Source: Siphonodentalium dalli (taxonomy: Eukaryota > Mollusca > Scaphopoda > Gadilida > Siphonodentaliidae). From it: a stretch of 64,000 bases of DNA. The notes beneath the pieces are model-generated. The model saw only the letters and a list, made by a program, of their open reading frames with translations. It searched no databases and had not been told where the DNA came from. Location of the stretch: the NCBI GenBank assembly GCA_032622095.1, contig CP136068.1, forward strand, positions 10,831,729-10,895,728. The letters are read 5' to 3'. Positions 33,790 to 45,912 of this stretch are shown piece by piece. The stretch's first letter is position 1. Every line of letters begins with the position of its first letter. The position numbers and the translations under genes were made by a program.

Positions 33790-33944
33790 TTATCACCACC
33801 ATGGGTGTTTTCGAGATCCGTATTCAAGTCGAGCTGCCTTCTCTGGGCAGTCTATCGGTGAGTCCGTCGGACGAGTCGATAGACAGCACAGAGAAGACAG
33901 CGAGAATTGAATGGAGATCTCGGAAACACACAGGGTGGTGATAG
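33790..33944. mobile_element. Short hairpin (MITE-like) element
   Basis: 'ttatcaccacc' and 'ttttcgagatcc' on the left match the complements of 'ggagatctcgg' and 'ggtggtgatagc' on the right. Inside these, 'ctgccttctctg' pairs with 'cagagaagacagc' and 'gtctatcg' with 'cgatagac'. The whole 155 bp can fold on itself. It lies between the two Crypton copies. Confidence 0.6.
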
Positions 33945-34197
33945 CAAATTTATCTTACAATTCGTATCATAAAAATGCAATAAAACTTAATTTGAAACAG
34001 GAACTAATTTATTACGCGCAACAGAAAACGTACACAATTCTCAGCACGTAACGTCGTGAGAAGTAATTCTGATACATTTACGTCACGTGACTATTCAAAT
34101 TCGCTTTGGCTGGAATCGGATTCAATGATGGGGCGATGATATTTATGTTTCGAATGTTCGACATAATTGTCACTTTTCACAGGATAATTGTAATATT

Positions 34198-34404
34198 TTA
34201 TGGTGCAATCTCATTTGTGTTGGCGAAAGGCACTGCACTCACAGTTTTAATGAATTTCAAAGTTTGCGACACTTCAACAATATATTTCTGACTGGCACTC
34301 TCAGTGTCACGTGTATCAAAAATTATGTTTGGAACGAAATTCGAATTGTCAATGGAATCTGAAGTTGATGTTCGCTTCGGTGCTATGCAAAGAATATCCG
34401 ACAT
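34198..34404 (-). pseudogene. Possible C-terminal remnant of Crypton copy 2
   Basis: A 68-codon - strand frame rich in Ser/Thr/Asp ('IIFDTRDTESASQKYI') lies where the recombinase tail would be. The link to Crypton copy 2 rests only on position and strand. Confidence 0.25.
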
Positions 34405-34497
34405 TTCAACTGACGCAACAGAATAATTATTGACATTGTCAATCTTTCATTATGTTTTAAATATTCAATTCCATTTGCGTCCTTTTCAAGCACAATG

Positions 34498-35233
34498 TCA
34501 CTCCATCGTAAACCATGCTGTTCCGTTTGAACTCAACTCGAACAATTTCACATTGTTATACCACATTAAATTCAGCTTACCGTTGGGGCAGTCAGCGTTT
34601 AACACACCTCTGTTCCTGAGAAGAACTTCCTCGCTCGATGTTATTGGTTCAGCTACATTTGGTCGATTACCTTTGTCAGCTTCTTTTAACTGCTTCCTCT
34701 TGCTTGCTAATACTGTCCTAGAACTTTCGAATTCTCGGTCGATGCATATACGATATGGATACTTCTCCTGACTAATATATCTATCGATTCCGCGGTGGTA
34801 GGATGTCAATGAGTCCGGCTCATACTCAGATCCATCTAATGTCCTGATAGACAGTATGAAGGGCCCTATATAATTGCCCATGTAAATTGAGTCATTGTCT
34901 CAATAGTTCGAAATTCATTCCTCTGGGACAGAAATCTTGTAAACGCCCTTATTAAAACTTGGGTGTCCTTCGCGGTGTTTTCTTTCTGCATACTGAATAC
35001 AAAGTTATCTTTGTCAGAAAATTAACAAATGTTGGTGCTTTGGATGTTGGTGTCTGCTGATCACTTACTTCTGTCAGTGGAGATGTAATAACAGTGGTAT
35101 TAGCAATTGAAGTACTTCTAGTTATATTGTTAATGTTGTTATTTTCACTCCTTCTCCATTTCCATAATGGAACTGGGGACCCATAATTTGAAACACTGGC
35201 ACAAATTGTGGCTGATACATAATATTCCCCCAC
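34498..35233 (-). pseudogene. Crypton-type tyrosine recombinase, copy 2, N-terminal remnant
   Basis: Two - strand frames (35233-34952, continued in another frame, and 34881-34498) carry the N-terminal Crypton region in order: 'TPTSKAPTFVNFLT', then 'SMQKENTAKDT' in a shifted frame, then 'DGSEYEPDSLTSYHRGIDRY' and 'FESSRTVLASKRKQLKEADK'. These align with the equivalent part of copy 1 ('GTDYEPDSMT', 'LKAHRKELKGKG'). At least two frame changes are present, and the catalytic H-x-x-R/Tyr region is not recognisable downstream. Divergence from copy 1 is high, so these are two different Crypton insertions rather than a recent duplication. Confidence 0.75.
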
Positions 35234-35689
35234 CTAACAGTAACATCCCTAATCGCACGGAATTTACCTTCGACATTTCTTAGACGGAGTTTCTAATTAA
35301 CCTCACAGATATTCGGTCAGTTATAATGTCTTATTACACAACATTAATTATCCATCTTCTTACCTCTGCTTTGTCCACCACAGGCTGGTATGTTAGCCTT
35401 CCTCTGTCCTCTGCCTTGGCCATCGCAGTCAGCGAGTCATGAGTCGATATATAAACTAGGGGGATCCTGAGACCGGGAGATCAGAAGCTGTATGGGGGAT
35501 CGCTAGTCGGAGTTTACATGGATCTTTACCATGTGATTTCCATATTGACAGAGTTCTCGACTTTATTTACTTACACTCAGATATTGTTTATGTACCATTG
35601 TTGCTGTCACCATTGATGCTTGATATTGCCACATCACAATTAAAGTTAGTTAATAAAGACCTATCAACTCGTCACTTATCACTAGACCA

Positions 35690-35908
35690 TCACATCGGCC
35701 CAGGTTGTTGGCATACCCCGTTATGTAACGTGGCATCTATAGTCCAACTTTCAGAATGAGACTGATTGTCATTCAAAACATCACTTTTGGAACTGTTCTC
35801 TTGATAACTTCTGCTAACAACATCATGCAAATCATCATCACCATCTCTAAATAACTGCTTAAGATCGTCGTATAATTCCTCATTCAGATTAACTGCGTCG
35901 AGTTCCAT
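35690..35908 (-). CDS. Possible N-terminal exon of Crypton copy 2 (hypothetical)
   Basis: This 72-codon - strand frame starts 'MELDAVNLNEELYDDLKQLF' and is acidic (several Asp runs). It lies upstream of Crypton copy 2 on the same strand. It has the look of a leading acidic segment of a transposase-like protein but no diagnostic motif. It could equally be a chance frame. Confidence 0.3.
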   Translation of the reverse strand: MELDAVNLNEELYDDLKQLFRDGDDDLHDVVSRSYQENSSKSDVLNDNQSHSESWTIDATLHNGVCQQPGPM

Positions 35909-37584
35909 ATTGTTTTAAATTTACGCAAGAATCGATTGATTGGCGTTGTGTGCTCTGCAGAAATTGCAAAGGCAAACGATGTTTTAAAAACATCTAAATC
36001 ACCCATAAAATTCATAAAATTACGGACTTTTCGTAAGTATTCTGTCTTATATCCTTAACATAATATAAAATATATTTGATTTTCCCTCCTTGTTTAATCG
36101 AATAAAAAATGCGGTCAGTAGCTTTTTGATCAAGACCGTACTTAATTACTGGGAATTCCCTAGTTCGCTAAAATAGAAATTGTCTGTATTAGTGCGCGCT
36201 GTAAACAACGTGTAACGTTGGTTACTTTTCGATCTCCAACACATGTCTGCGTGGCATGTTTTAGTGTTTTCGGACCAGTCTCCACATTTTGTCCACTTTA
36301 TTGCACTAAGTATCGATTGTTTTACGTTCGTAGCACACGATTATATTATTTTACGATTTTTAATTGGTAATTTAGAAGTTTTGTTTTGGAAACAAGCCAG
36401 TTGTCGAATTGCACGCGCGCCAGCTGTTGCCATCCACGATATTTATGATAGGAAACCGCCTAGGCGTTTTCGCGTGTATTTGAGGGAAAATAGCTATATT
36501 GTAAGATAAAACATGATATTCTAATGTGGCACCCCTAAATCCCCAGGAGGAGCTTTATACAATCGTGGGCATCGACTGCTTGCAACCTGAACACCTTGTT
36601 TCCTACTCCAATCATCAGATTCTGATACTATTGTTTTTCATTAACTTTGTGAAGTCATAAGACACGTCGAGGAACGTGTGATCACCGCCCTCTCTGGTAA
36701 CCGCCACATCCTTGAACTGAATATTGTACATGATAACTGCGATTATTTCAAATTCAACCATGCAGATGCTTGCTTGTTAACACCATATTGGCCCATTCTG
36801 AAATTTGTATCCTAAATCGATGATTTTTATGTCATATGAATTGTGTTATGCTGAATAAACATATTGACCGCGTAATAATAATCGCTTGTACCAAATTTAA
36901 AAAAGAAATTCCAAAAATATTTTGAGAACATCCATTTGGAAATCTGAGGGGTATTTTGGCAAAATGTGCTGGTTACTCCAAACAAATTAGTTGTGTGTTA
37001 TGCCAAAGTTGATATCGGATCAAATAACTTGAAACATGGTGCAGACACCACGCTGGGTCGGCAGGTAAAGACCAGAAAATATGAAGAGTCGACTGGAAGC
37101 CGAAAGGGAATGGAACTTCCGGTTGTTGCAAAGTAAACCTATGCAAAAATACCCGAACAAGAAATTGCATTTTTTTTACTGTTCTCAGTGACTTTCGATG
37201 CCCTCTCGGTGACGTTTTTGGTCCAAACGACACAATGAGTTAGTCTACATGAGATTTAGCATGTGTCCATAATTTACGTAGTATATATATTATAAGGATA
37301 TATAGTTACTAGGGGTAACAGGTTGTAATCCGACTGTTGCTATGGACAGACCCTTCACTGGCCGATAAGACAATGTAAATGACTAAACGCTAGGTGGAAA
37401 TACAAAACGCTATATGTACTACCACGGAGTCGATAATTATCTGATTTTCATCACATATACATTTATAGCCTCTTTAACAATGGTTGTTAGGTAACTGCAA
37501 CCCAGTAAAATAATTCAGTAGTGGTTTAAATATACACCTCAACATGACAATGATACACCAAATTTGTTATAACTCCTCGTATAT
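35909..37584. other. Unassigned sequence
   Basis: No gene or repeat structure is supported here. Confidence 0.3.
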
Positions 37585-37990
37585 CTATTCACTCCACCAT
37601 TGGCCAAATGGTCACTCCCTATTCGCCACACCAATGGTGATAAAGCCCTTAAGTATGTACTTATACCCTGCACACACGGTCATTCGTGTACCCCATACTT
37701 GCATATAAACCTCACCCATGCTAATTCACCCACTCACTGTATACTCATACACCACATGCGTGACCATACAGTCACACATTGTATACCTATTCACTCCACC
37801 ATTGGCCATGTGGTAACTCCATGTATACCTATATGTCATACACATGGTAATATAGCCACTCACAAATATATCTATACCCCACACTTGACATACAGATATG
37901 CCACACACATGATCACAGACTCACTCCAGGTATACATATACACCCCATCGTTGTGTGTATGTGCTAATTAACACCCCTCACACACGGCCA
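37585..37990 (-). repeat. Isolated minisatellite related to the second palindrome core
   Basis: Units with 'ccattggccatgtggt', 'actccatgtatacctat' and 'cacatgcgtgaccatacagt' match the inverted half of the core at 26975-27560. Here they stand alone without the palindrome arms. It is either a relic of another copy of that element or the tandem array's original form. Confidence 0.75.
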
Positions 37991-38314
37991 TGTGTCCCAT
38001 CGCGATGGGGTTTATAGCTGAAAATGATCAGTATGGTCCAAGGAACATATATGCCAATTTCATGCTTCTATCATAATTTGTGCAATTCTGACTCCAAGCT
38101 CCTGGACTAATTGTCAATCTGAAAGTGTTGGACTGGCCGTTAAAGGAACTAAACGTTGAACACAAACGGATGACTGTGAGACGTATCAATCAAACTCAAA
38201 CACCCTGTCCAAACTGGACGCTGACTTCCAAAATATCTCAACATGTTGATTGACTCCAAAGATGTTGACCCAGAACTAATATACCGTACCTTTCGTATTT
38301 CTATTATTCCACAG

Positions 38315-38632
38315 AATCATGCGCAGTATCTCAATTATACTACACACCAGGACAAAGAGCAGCCATTGACCTGAGCACGACTTCATTCGCAAGTGGTACT
38401 AGATTGAAGATTCGGTTCAATGTAACGGCGATTATCAACATGATGACTGCGACTGTGGGTGACGATGAGAAGATAGCTGAAACGTACATTAACAGAATCG
38501 AGTACACAGGTTCCACAAAGACTGGAAATGTCTCATTTTGGCTGTCTGATGTTACAGTGGACGACGCTGGTATTTACGAACTCACAACTGCACTGAATAA
38601 TTTAATCACCAACAAGATGCTAGTCATTCTAG
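38315..38632 (+). CDS. Immunoglobulin-superfamily receptor, Ig exon 1
   Basis: The exon is bounded by a good acceptor ('ttattccacag') and donor ('g|gtaagaca') and is phase 1-1, as Ig-domain exons typically are. It encodes a V-like strand pattern ending 'VTVDDAGIYELTTALNN', matching the D-x-G-x-Y-x-C signature except that the Cys is replaced by Leu. The usual N-terminal cysteine of the fold is also not in place, so the domain lacks the canonical disulphide. One putative N-glycosylation site (NVT) lies near 38419. The first exons of the gene, including any signal peptide, are upstream and not identified. It joins in frame to 39186. Confidence 0.75.
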
Positions 38633-39185
38633 GTAAGACATATTGGTTAAGTATTAATTGTGTATATAAACGCAACCAATACCTCATAATTATTCCACAT
38701 GACACACTTGTGATAATTGTACATGGACGTGTATCTTTGTTTAATCGCATAACGTTGCAATGATATTATGTATTATATCGAGAGATAGTCTTCCCAATGA
38801 GAACAATGTGAGTGAACGTCACCCCAGTAAGCCGATGGAAACATAAATGGCAAAACAGTCTGAATTCTTATATACATGATTGTGTCTGCCTGTGTGTCAC
38901 ATGGAATAGCTTTGGATAACTGTAGTCATCGATAACGGTTCACTCACTTGCATGCTCTGTATGGTTGTTCAGTTAAAATGTCCCACACATAACCTTTTTT
39001 AAACTGATTATTATTTGTATTGAGCATTTCCCAGAATAAATTTCAGTTTATATATCTCTCTCTACATGCGAATTGCGACATAACCCATTATGATGTATTG
39101 TATACATGTCATATTGATTAGTGGAATGCAGTTATATTAGATAGCAAGTTTGAAGTGACTTTTGCTTTCGCTTCTTTCTATATAG

Positions 39186-39473
39186 GTAAACCCATTATGG
39201 GGGGAATCTCAGGACCAACGATCAACACATCACTCGGCTCGCCGTATATTCTGAACTGCGATGCGACATCTACAACCAAGCCAGATAGCCACGGACTGTT
39301 AACGAACTACATCTGGTCTATCAGCGATGGATCAAGTTCATACGAAGATGAGGGCAATCCTCTCAGCATTGAGTATAAGGAGGCAGACAGCAGGATTCTC
39401 GAAATATCGTGCACGGCCTTTGAGATCAAAGGTCCCAGGTCTGATAGTGCTACTATTCAGCTCGTTCTCCCTT
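39186..39473 (+). CDS. Immunoglobulin-superfamily receptor, Ig exon 2
   Basis: Acceptor 'tatatag|gt' and donor 't|gtaagtg', phase 1-1. It encodes a canonical C2/I-set-like Ig domain with the first cysteine in 'PYILNCDAT', tryptophan in 'NYIWSISDG' and the second cysteine in 'LEISCTAFE'. It begins 'GKPIMGGISGP' and ends 'TIQLVLP'. The split codon with the previous exon reads Gly. The reading frame continues past the donor for a while, which is intron read-through. It joins in frame to 41957. Confidence 0.85.
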
Positions 39474-39897
39474 GTAAGTGTCAATTCACGTTTCCATATA
39501 ACGAACATAATTATGTGTATGCTTTCATCCGAAAGGATCGCCTACCATATTAGAGGAATGAATCAAAGCGGATACACAATTTAATAAATCATTTTTCTAT
39601 ACAAGAGTTGTGTCGGTTATAATAAATTTTGATTTGATTTGAACTAGCTGAGTTACAAATGATGATAAACAGATCTATTTCGCTGAATAATGCAGAATGA
39701 ATTATAGCTGATAAAGTATTATGTGTATTGCGATTAGTATTACTATTAGTGAAGCGGACGGAACCGATTTCAGAAAGTTTAGTCCATCGGCACCACACAC
39801 GGGCTTGTGATACATCATTTTGAAGGTTATGACATTCCGCATCGGATAAGACCCGGTGTGAAATATACAAATGATGCAAAAGATGATTTTTAGCTGA

Positions 39898-40660
39898 TTA
39901 AGTGCCAAAATTCAGCAAAAATCCCTGTTTCTGTAAAATTCGGCAAAATGAGAAATAAAAGTATAGAAACGCGAACATTTTGCGCTAAAATATTGTAGTT
40001 TCTACATACCTCTAGATACTTACTATGATAGTGGTACGATTTCTCTGATATTATTTTTAGATTTATTGTAAAAATAGACAAAACAGCGCAATTTTTTTGC
40101 CTCACTTAATGGGCGATAGATCAATATTGTTTTGACCGGGGATATCGTATATAGTCTAGAAAAGTGCGTATATATATACCGCATACGACAGTATGCTGAA
40201 TATGTCATCATATTTAACACGTGATGTGTTATGTAAGATTATTTCAACCCTCACCCCAAAATTCATCAAAAAGTCACTGTTTTAGGGAAATTCGGCACAA
40301 ATGAACACAAAAGAACAGGTATTCGCGATATGTTTGTGCTACGATATAGCAGGTTACACACTTATAAATACAAAGTAATGCAATGCCATGATTGCGGTGA
40401 TAGATGTAAAAAAATCTTAAATTTACGTGGGAAATAGAAAAAAAATCATTCATTCATTTGCAGTTGTTTCGCCCCTCTTAATAGGCGATTATTCAGTATT
40501 GCATTGAACGGAGATCCCGTATATAATATAGAAACTTGTGGAAATATATACTGCATATGATTGTAGGATAAAGATGTCATTATTTGCCATAGATGTTATG
40601 TGGTGGTAGATTGTGTCACCCCCACCCCAACATTCAAAAGAAACAAAATCAGTTTTAGAA
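39898..40660. repeat. Degenerate tandem repeat in the receptor intron
   Basis: Two to three diverged units of about 350-370 bp share 'cacc(c)caaaattca' starts, 'cttaatgggcgat'/'cttaataggcgat', 'gatatcgtatata'/'gatcccgtatata' and a following 'gtcat(c/t)at' stretch. It is non-coding. Confidence 0.55.
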
Positions 40661-40856
40661 ATTCCCGTGCGCAACACTGGTGGGTTTAGCAGACGTTTCA
40701 CTTCCGCATTGATTTTTTTTCACTTCCGTGTTTACTGTTCCTTATCATGCTTTCTGATGATCAAATACTGGTTTTTATGGAGAATTAAGTGCCGACAAAT
40801 ACCAAAAAGTTTTATTCCCAAAATTTGGATAAACATACAGATGTATAATTACAATG

Positions 40857-41016
40857 TCATTATACAATGCTGTGTACAGTATGTGTTTATTTTGTAGTCG
40901 TCCAGGATGTGGTGAATAATCGCATTGAACTCGACACAGCGTGTCTCGTTCAATATGACTTTTCGTCACAACCTGGACAAGAAAAACGCATACTGTACAC
41001 AACATTGTATAATAAC
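40857..41016. mobile_element. 160-bp hairpin element (MITE-like)
   Basis: The left end 'attatacaatgctgtgtaca' and the right end (complement of 'tgtacacaacattgtataat') form an imperfect inverted repeat of about 40 bp. The inner segments 'gtccaggatgtggtgaa' and 'ttcgtcacaacctggac' also pair, so nearly the whole element can fold. An open frame with a nice-looking acceptor crosses it, but the palindromic structure explains it better than an exon does. Confidence 0.65.
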
Positions 41017-41956
41017 TTTATAATAAATAATTCACTTATAGGTAACCATTATGCAAACAACTATATCGTGCGATGTATACTATCTCACTCATTTGGTTTA
41101 CATGTACGGTAGAGACTGACATCTTCGAGTGATTAACAACAGCCATATCAGCTGATGGAACTATATATTACACTGTGTAAATACAACCAGTGACGTGATA
41201 ATATTCGTATTGTTATGGAAGAACTTTTCAATTAGTTGTATTTTATTTGTATATATTGAATTCGTGGCATAGTTGATATATTTATAATACTTTGAATATT
41301 TAAGAGTAAATATGATACCTTATAAAATTAACTTTAAATATTGTTGCATATATATTCTACATATATTTCAGGAATAAAATATTATATCATTTTCAAGTTA
41401 TCGCCTATTCCAGTTGTTAAAGGAACACAATGTGATAAATATCGAATTACTAGTTTCACTGCAACCAACATATTCCATATAACAAATTACAGTGATATAT
41501 TGTCATGTTTACATGGAAGGTGATCAGAACTGGTGGATTCCAGAATGAATAATTACATGACTCCGTAACTAAGGAAGTGCACATGTGTATGCTCAGATAA
41601 AATTGATATCAAAATAATAAAAATAGCTATATAGCATTGTAAGACCAACGCTTAGAGTCACTCACTTGTTTGGGTGAGTTAACAATATTCAATTGTCTTA
41701 CTATGTCTGGAAATAATCTATGTCATTTTGCAATATTATTAATATAAGTTATGTAATAACCCTCCCTTTTTTTCTCTGTAAGTTTTGTGCTGATAAATTG
41801 ACATTATTAATTCAGCTCCAAGTAATTACATGTATTCATTGGGTAGTTTATTACCTTTATAAAACATTAGCTACATGTATAAGCAAGGACATTGATTGGA
41901 AAAATATGCGTCACAATTGCTTTCGAGGCCATTGAATATTATCATATATCTTACAG

Positions 41957-42265
41957 GCAAACCTGTCCAGACAGCCGACAGCAATGCTCAATTCTATGGA
42001 CATGTTGGTGGATCGGTTACATTGACACTGACAGTTTTGGCTTACCCAAAACCAGAGGCACCCAGATGGACGCACTTACCTGTAAATAGTAGCCAGTCCA
42101 ACCAGCTCCACACTGGATCTGATTTCAAGGAACAGAGCACAAAAATATTCCAGACCTCGTACATCATCCCCAATATTACTGAGGAGGATTTCGGAAAATA
42201 CATAGCGGAGGTGAAAAATAAATATGGCACCACACAAATAGCACTTCACCTCTTTGATGATAAGG
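41957..42265 (+). CDS. Immunoglobulin-superfamily receptor, Ig exon 3
   Basis: Acceptor 'atcttacag|gc' and donor 'g|gtatgg', phase 1-1. It encodes an Ig-like domain: 'GGSVTLTLTVLAYPKPEAPR', then tryptophan in 'RWTHLP', and 'ITEEDFGKYIAEVKNKYG', the D/E-x-G-x-Y-x-C region with Ala in place of Cys. The first cysteine is also absent (Leu at that place), so this domain, like the first, lacks the canonical disulphide. It joins in frame to the transmembrane exon at 43441. Confidence 0.8.
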
Positions 42266-43261
42266 GTATGGTGTATTTTCTCATATATATGTACTCGTTA
42301 TTTGTTTGTGATTAACTTGTTTGTAATTACTTTATTTCAATTTCAAATTGGATATGTTCACAAGCCCTGAATTTCTTAACGGTATACACATGTCATTGCA
42401 ATATGTTTAATAAAGAAGATCAATTACAATATGCCAATGGCAATAAATAATAATGGATTTTATGATGAATTCAGCACCCGTGCTGTTTAAAATCTCATAC
42501 GGTTATAAAGCGAAGACGACAGTTAACAGTCACTATACATGTATATATGACCTGACAGGTTGATTCAAATGAAGATCAAAACAATTATGTTATATACTTG
42601 TTTCACTCCAAACGTCTAGATCAAATCATATCTTATATAACAAGACCACGGATTTTTCATTTCTGAAACATGCACATTTTGTATAAATCCAGACACAATT
42701 TGTAAGTCAGTTTTAGTTTGGAATTTCCCCATATTTTAATGCACCAGAAGCTTCTTAAATACATATAGTGGACGTTTTGCATACATCAGGACAAAAACCG
42801 CAAGACACTTGAGAATTTCTCAAGATCTGCTGAACGAAAAATCTTGAATTTCACATATCATTATACATGTAATCTGAACAGTTATTAATAGAAGTTCAAG
42901 ACAACAGGCTTTGATAATCTGAGAGAAAATTTCATGATCTTTATTTGAAATATTGTTCATACATACATAACATCACACGCATGCAATTGCATACTATAAG
43001 CGTGACTTATAGGCCCTATGTGGCCGGTGCAATATCATTATTTGTTTATGTAATATATTTATATATTGTGGATGCACATGTCACGTTAATAAAATATTAT
43101 CTCTCATACCATGAAAGTGTAGCAAATATGGTTATACTTTCAAACGTGTTGATGGATTATTGCAAAATCAGTAATCGCTTATACCAAATTTCAACAAGAC
43201 ATTCCAGACAGATTTTGAGAAATAAGTTTTGATATACAGTATCAGTAAATTTGGTAAAACA

Positions 43262-43325
43262 TGGACATTAAACTAGTTAAGTAAACTAGTTAAACAACTA
43301 GTTAAGTTAACTAGTTAAACTAGAC
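43262..43325. repeat. Short ACTAGTTAA tandem repeat
   Basis: About six imperfect units of 'actagttaa(g/a)' lie in the intron before the transmembrane exon. Confidence 0.75.
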
Positions 43326-43440
43326 GACTTACACCAATTTTGATTGCATGATGCGTGTTGGATGCATAAATGGTATTCAGATATGATGGTGAATTGAGGA
43401 TCTGCATTATTTAATTTCTTCCCTTATATATGAATAACAG

Positions 43441-43575
43441 TAACAGGTGGCCAATCGGGAAATGGCGATGTTGACGCTGGAGCGATTGCCGGAGGAATTG
43501 TCGGATCTTTGATAGTCATTGTTATTGTCGCTATTATAGTAACGGTCATATGTAAGAGAAAGAGAAAAATGGAAG
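43441..43575 (+). CDS. Immunoglobulin-superfamily receptor, transmembrane exon
   Basis: Acceptor 'tgaataacag' and donor 'g|gtacaa', phase 1-1. It encodes a short Gly/Asp-rich stalk, a single hydrophobic helix ('SLIVIVIVAIIVTVI' preceded by 'GAIAGGIVG') and a stop-transfer cluster 'CKRKRKM'. This fixes the topology: Ig domains outside and the following exons in the cytoplasm (type I membrane protein). Confidence 0.85.
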
Positions 43576-44131
43576 GTACAACAATATTTCAATATTTTCA
43601 CCGAACACGTGGGCCAAAAAACATCCGTTTCAGTCGTGAATAACGTATTTCCATGTATACGTGTATATCCAAATACAGCTGTGCCTTGCCTATGTAATTC
43701 AACAGAGAATAACAGATAACACTCCGTTGATAAAAATTAATATGCTATACAGACTAAATACAGATACAGACTAAAAATAATGAGTAATGCAGTAAAGTTT
43801 TATATTGAAGAAGGGAAATGACCACAATGAATGTATGTTTTATATAACTGTCTCACTTGTTTGTTATCTACCAGTATCTAAAATTTCCGCGAGGAACTTA
43901 TGTCTATAAACACCAGCAATAATACAATTCTTGCTTCATGTCGGGTATGTCTGAATACCAGCTGCTATGTGCATTTCTGATAAAAGTGTTGATCGTTTTT
44001 TTGGTGATATCAGTACTTAAAAAATCGACCCTACATTGAGGTATTGCGATCGTCAGCAATCTAAAGTAGGTTATAACACTTATATCCACTGTTGAATAAA
44101 ATAAATCATGTGAATTTTTGTATCATTTCAG

Positions 44132-44150
44132 GAGGGATGGCACAGAAGCC
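44132..44150 (+). CDS. Receptor cytoplasmic micro-exon (19 nt)
   Basis: 'tatcatttcag' precedes GAGGGATGGCACAGAAGCC, followed by donor 'gtaagtataa'. The frame enters in phase 1 and leaves in phase 2, encoding 'GGMAQKP' together with its split codons. It fits exactly between the transmembrane exon and the exon at 47453. Confidence 0.65.
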
Positions 44151-44912
44151 GTAAGTATAATGGTTCAAATTTTGTTGAAGAAGCCAATTTGGCAGGGGGT
44201 TTTCGTTCATAATGGACAATACATACATATGCGCGGTCAACACTCATGAGCACCGCGAATATCCAGTGCATTATACCTGTAGCACTACCAAGCTAACTAA
44301 TTTAGAAAACAGTCAACCATATTGAATACTACTGCGTGTGTCGTTCGTCACTTCAGATGGCAGTTATACATTAGCTAGCTAAGATCCTATACGCTTTAGT
44401 CGCTTAGCGATAACAATAGAGTGCTTATACTTCGCCGGGTAAGAATTACAGCTGTCCGAATATGCAGCTATCCTGTTTTCATTTTCTGTATTAAATTATT
44501 TAATACAAGCAAATTGTTGTTGTATAGATTTTATTCGCTCTGCATTTAAGTTCGATCTTTATCTGGTGTCATGCCGTCTTGGGTGATTGTCTTTCAACAA
44601 TTAACTCGAGCAATATTATTATGTTAGCACTGGTAGACCAGTCCGCTTTTCGCCTGTGTATATGTGTCAGTGTGTCAGTTTGATTGTTTCTAATCAGAAA
44701 TCCATCGGTGTTCACGCACCTTGATTATAAGCTATTATTATAAATAATAACTGATGATGGTGTGCAACGCAACAAAAGGCGTGTTGTTAGCAGGTGTCAT
44801 GCAGGTACACGTAGTCTGAATGTACATGGTACATTTATTGCACATTCGAGGGAATTCAATATGCGTGTTAACGTACATGTATGTTCATATGTATGGAAGA
44901 AACGGGCTGGCA

Positions 44913-45912
44913 CGTTTCAATGGAGCTTTCCACCGAGGCCACGCCCACAGTGTAGTCCCGCCCAATGGCAATTTATTAAAATATATTCGACCAATCAGAT
45001 GCCGAGCCGGCCGCTGGCTGCGGAGATTTAATCGACGCCATCTTTCTTCACCCTAATTTTGATATCCATGCATACATTCAGTGTTAAATTGGCTATATTC
45101 AAATAACTTTTTTGTTGTCAAATCATAATATACTGAGATTTATATTTGCGGCATGATGTTATAAATTTATCCATGATTATAACAATGTTTTTCGTTTAGC
45201 ATGACACTTGTCATAATTTTCACATTTAATGGCAAAACGAATGTATGTTCTCTGGTTTAGATATATTAGACTTCAGTGATCTGTCTGTCTGTTCTGGTCT
45301 GTATGCAATTTTTCTTCCAGAGCCCTTGATCGATTTTAACCAAATTTGGTGTGGTGCCTCGGGGTACCACGGCAGATGCTATAACGAACTTATATTTTTA
45401 ATTAAATTTAAAAAAAATTGAATTTATTTTTTAAATTTTTTAGCAAGAAGTTTCAATCTAAAAATCTAAAAAGAAATTTCAAATTAAATAAAAAAAAAAT
45501 TTAGTTAAGTCAAAAAAAAATTTAATTACAAAATTAAAACAAATTTTAAAAGATTCAATCTAAAAATCTAACAAGAAAATAAAAAAATATATTTTAAAAA
45601 TTTTAATTTATTTTTTAATTTAAAAAACAAATTATTATTTGGTTTTTTTTCAAAAGCAGATCAAAGTTCAATCTAAAAAAAAAATAAAAAATATAATTTT
45701 TTTTAAATCAAACTGGTTAAAACATCAAATTTGAACGAATCATTTACATGAGTCTGTTTCAGCTAGTTAACATAAGGGCAAGTGCTGATGTGTTGACTTC
45801 GGAAGTCGATCTCGGGTAACAGACAATATTTATGTGGATAAAGTATTTTTACCAGTGGGCGGGTCTACCGCTGTGGGTGTGGCCTCATTGGAAAGCTCCA
45901 TTGATTCAAACG
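44913..45912. mobile_element. 1-kb inverted-repeat element with AT-rich interior
   Basis: The left end 'cgtttcaatggagctttcca' through 'gaggccacgcccacag' is the complement of the right end ('ctgtgggtgtggcctc' through 'tggagctttcc' inverted), about 56-60 bp per arm. The interior includes a homopolymer-rich A/T stretch at about 45390-45720. It is non-coding and lies in the receptor intron between the two small cytoplasmic exons. Confidence 0.7.
45390..45720. repeat. A/T low-complexity tract
   Basis: Almost pure A/T sequence of 'aaattt' and 'aatctaaaaa' phrases lies inside the 1-kb inverted-repeat element. 'caatctaaaaatctaa' recurs as a degenerate tandem phrase. Confidence 0.8.

Noticed and set aside
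40867-41112. Candidate receptor exon with a TAG acceptor
   Set aside because: The region is a self-complementary hairpin element, phase does not chain with the neighbouring Ig exons, and no Ig pattern is present.
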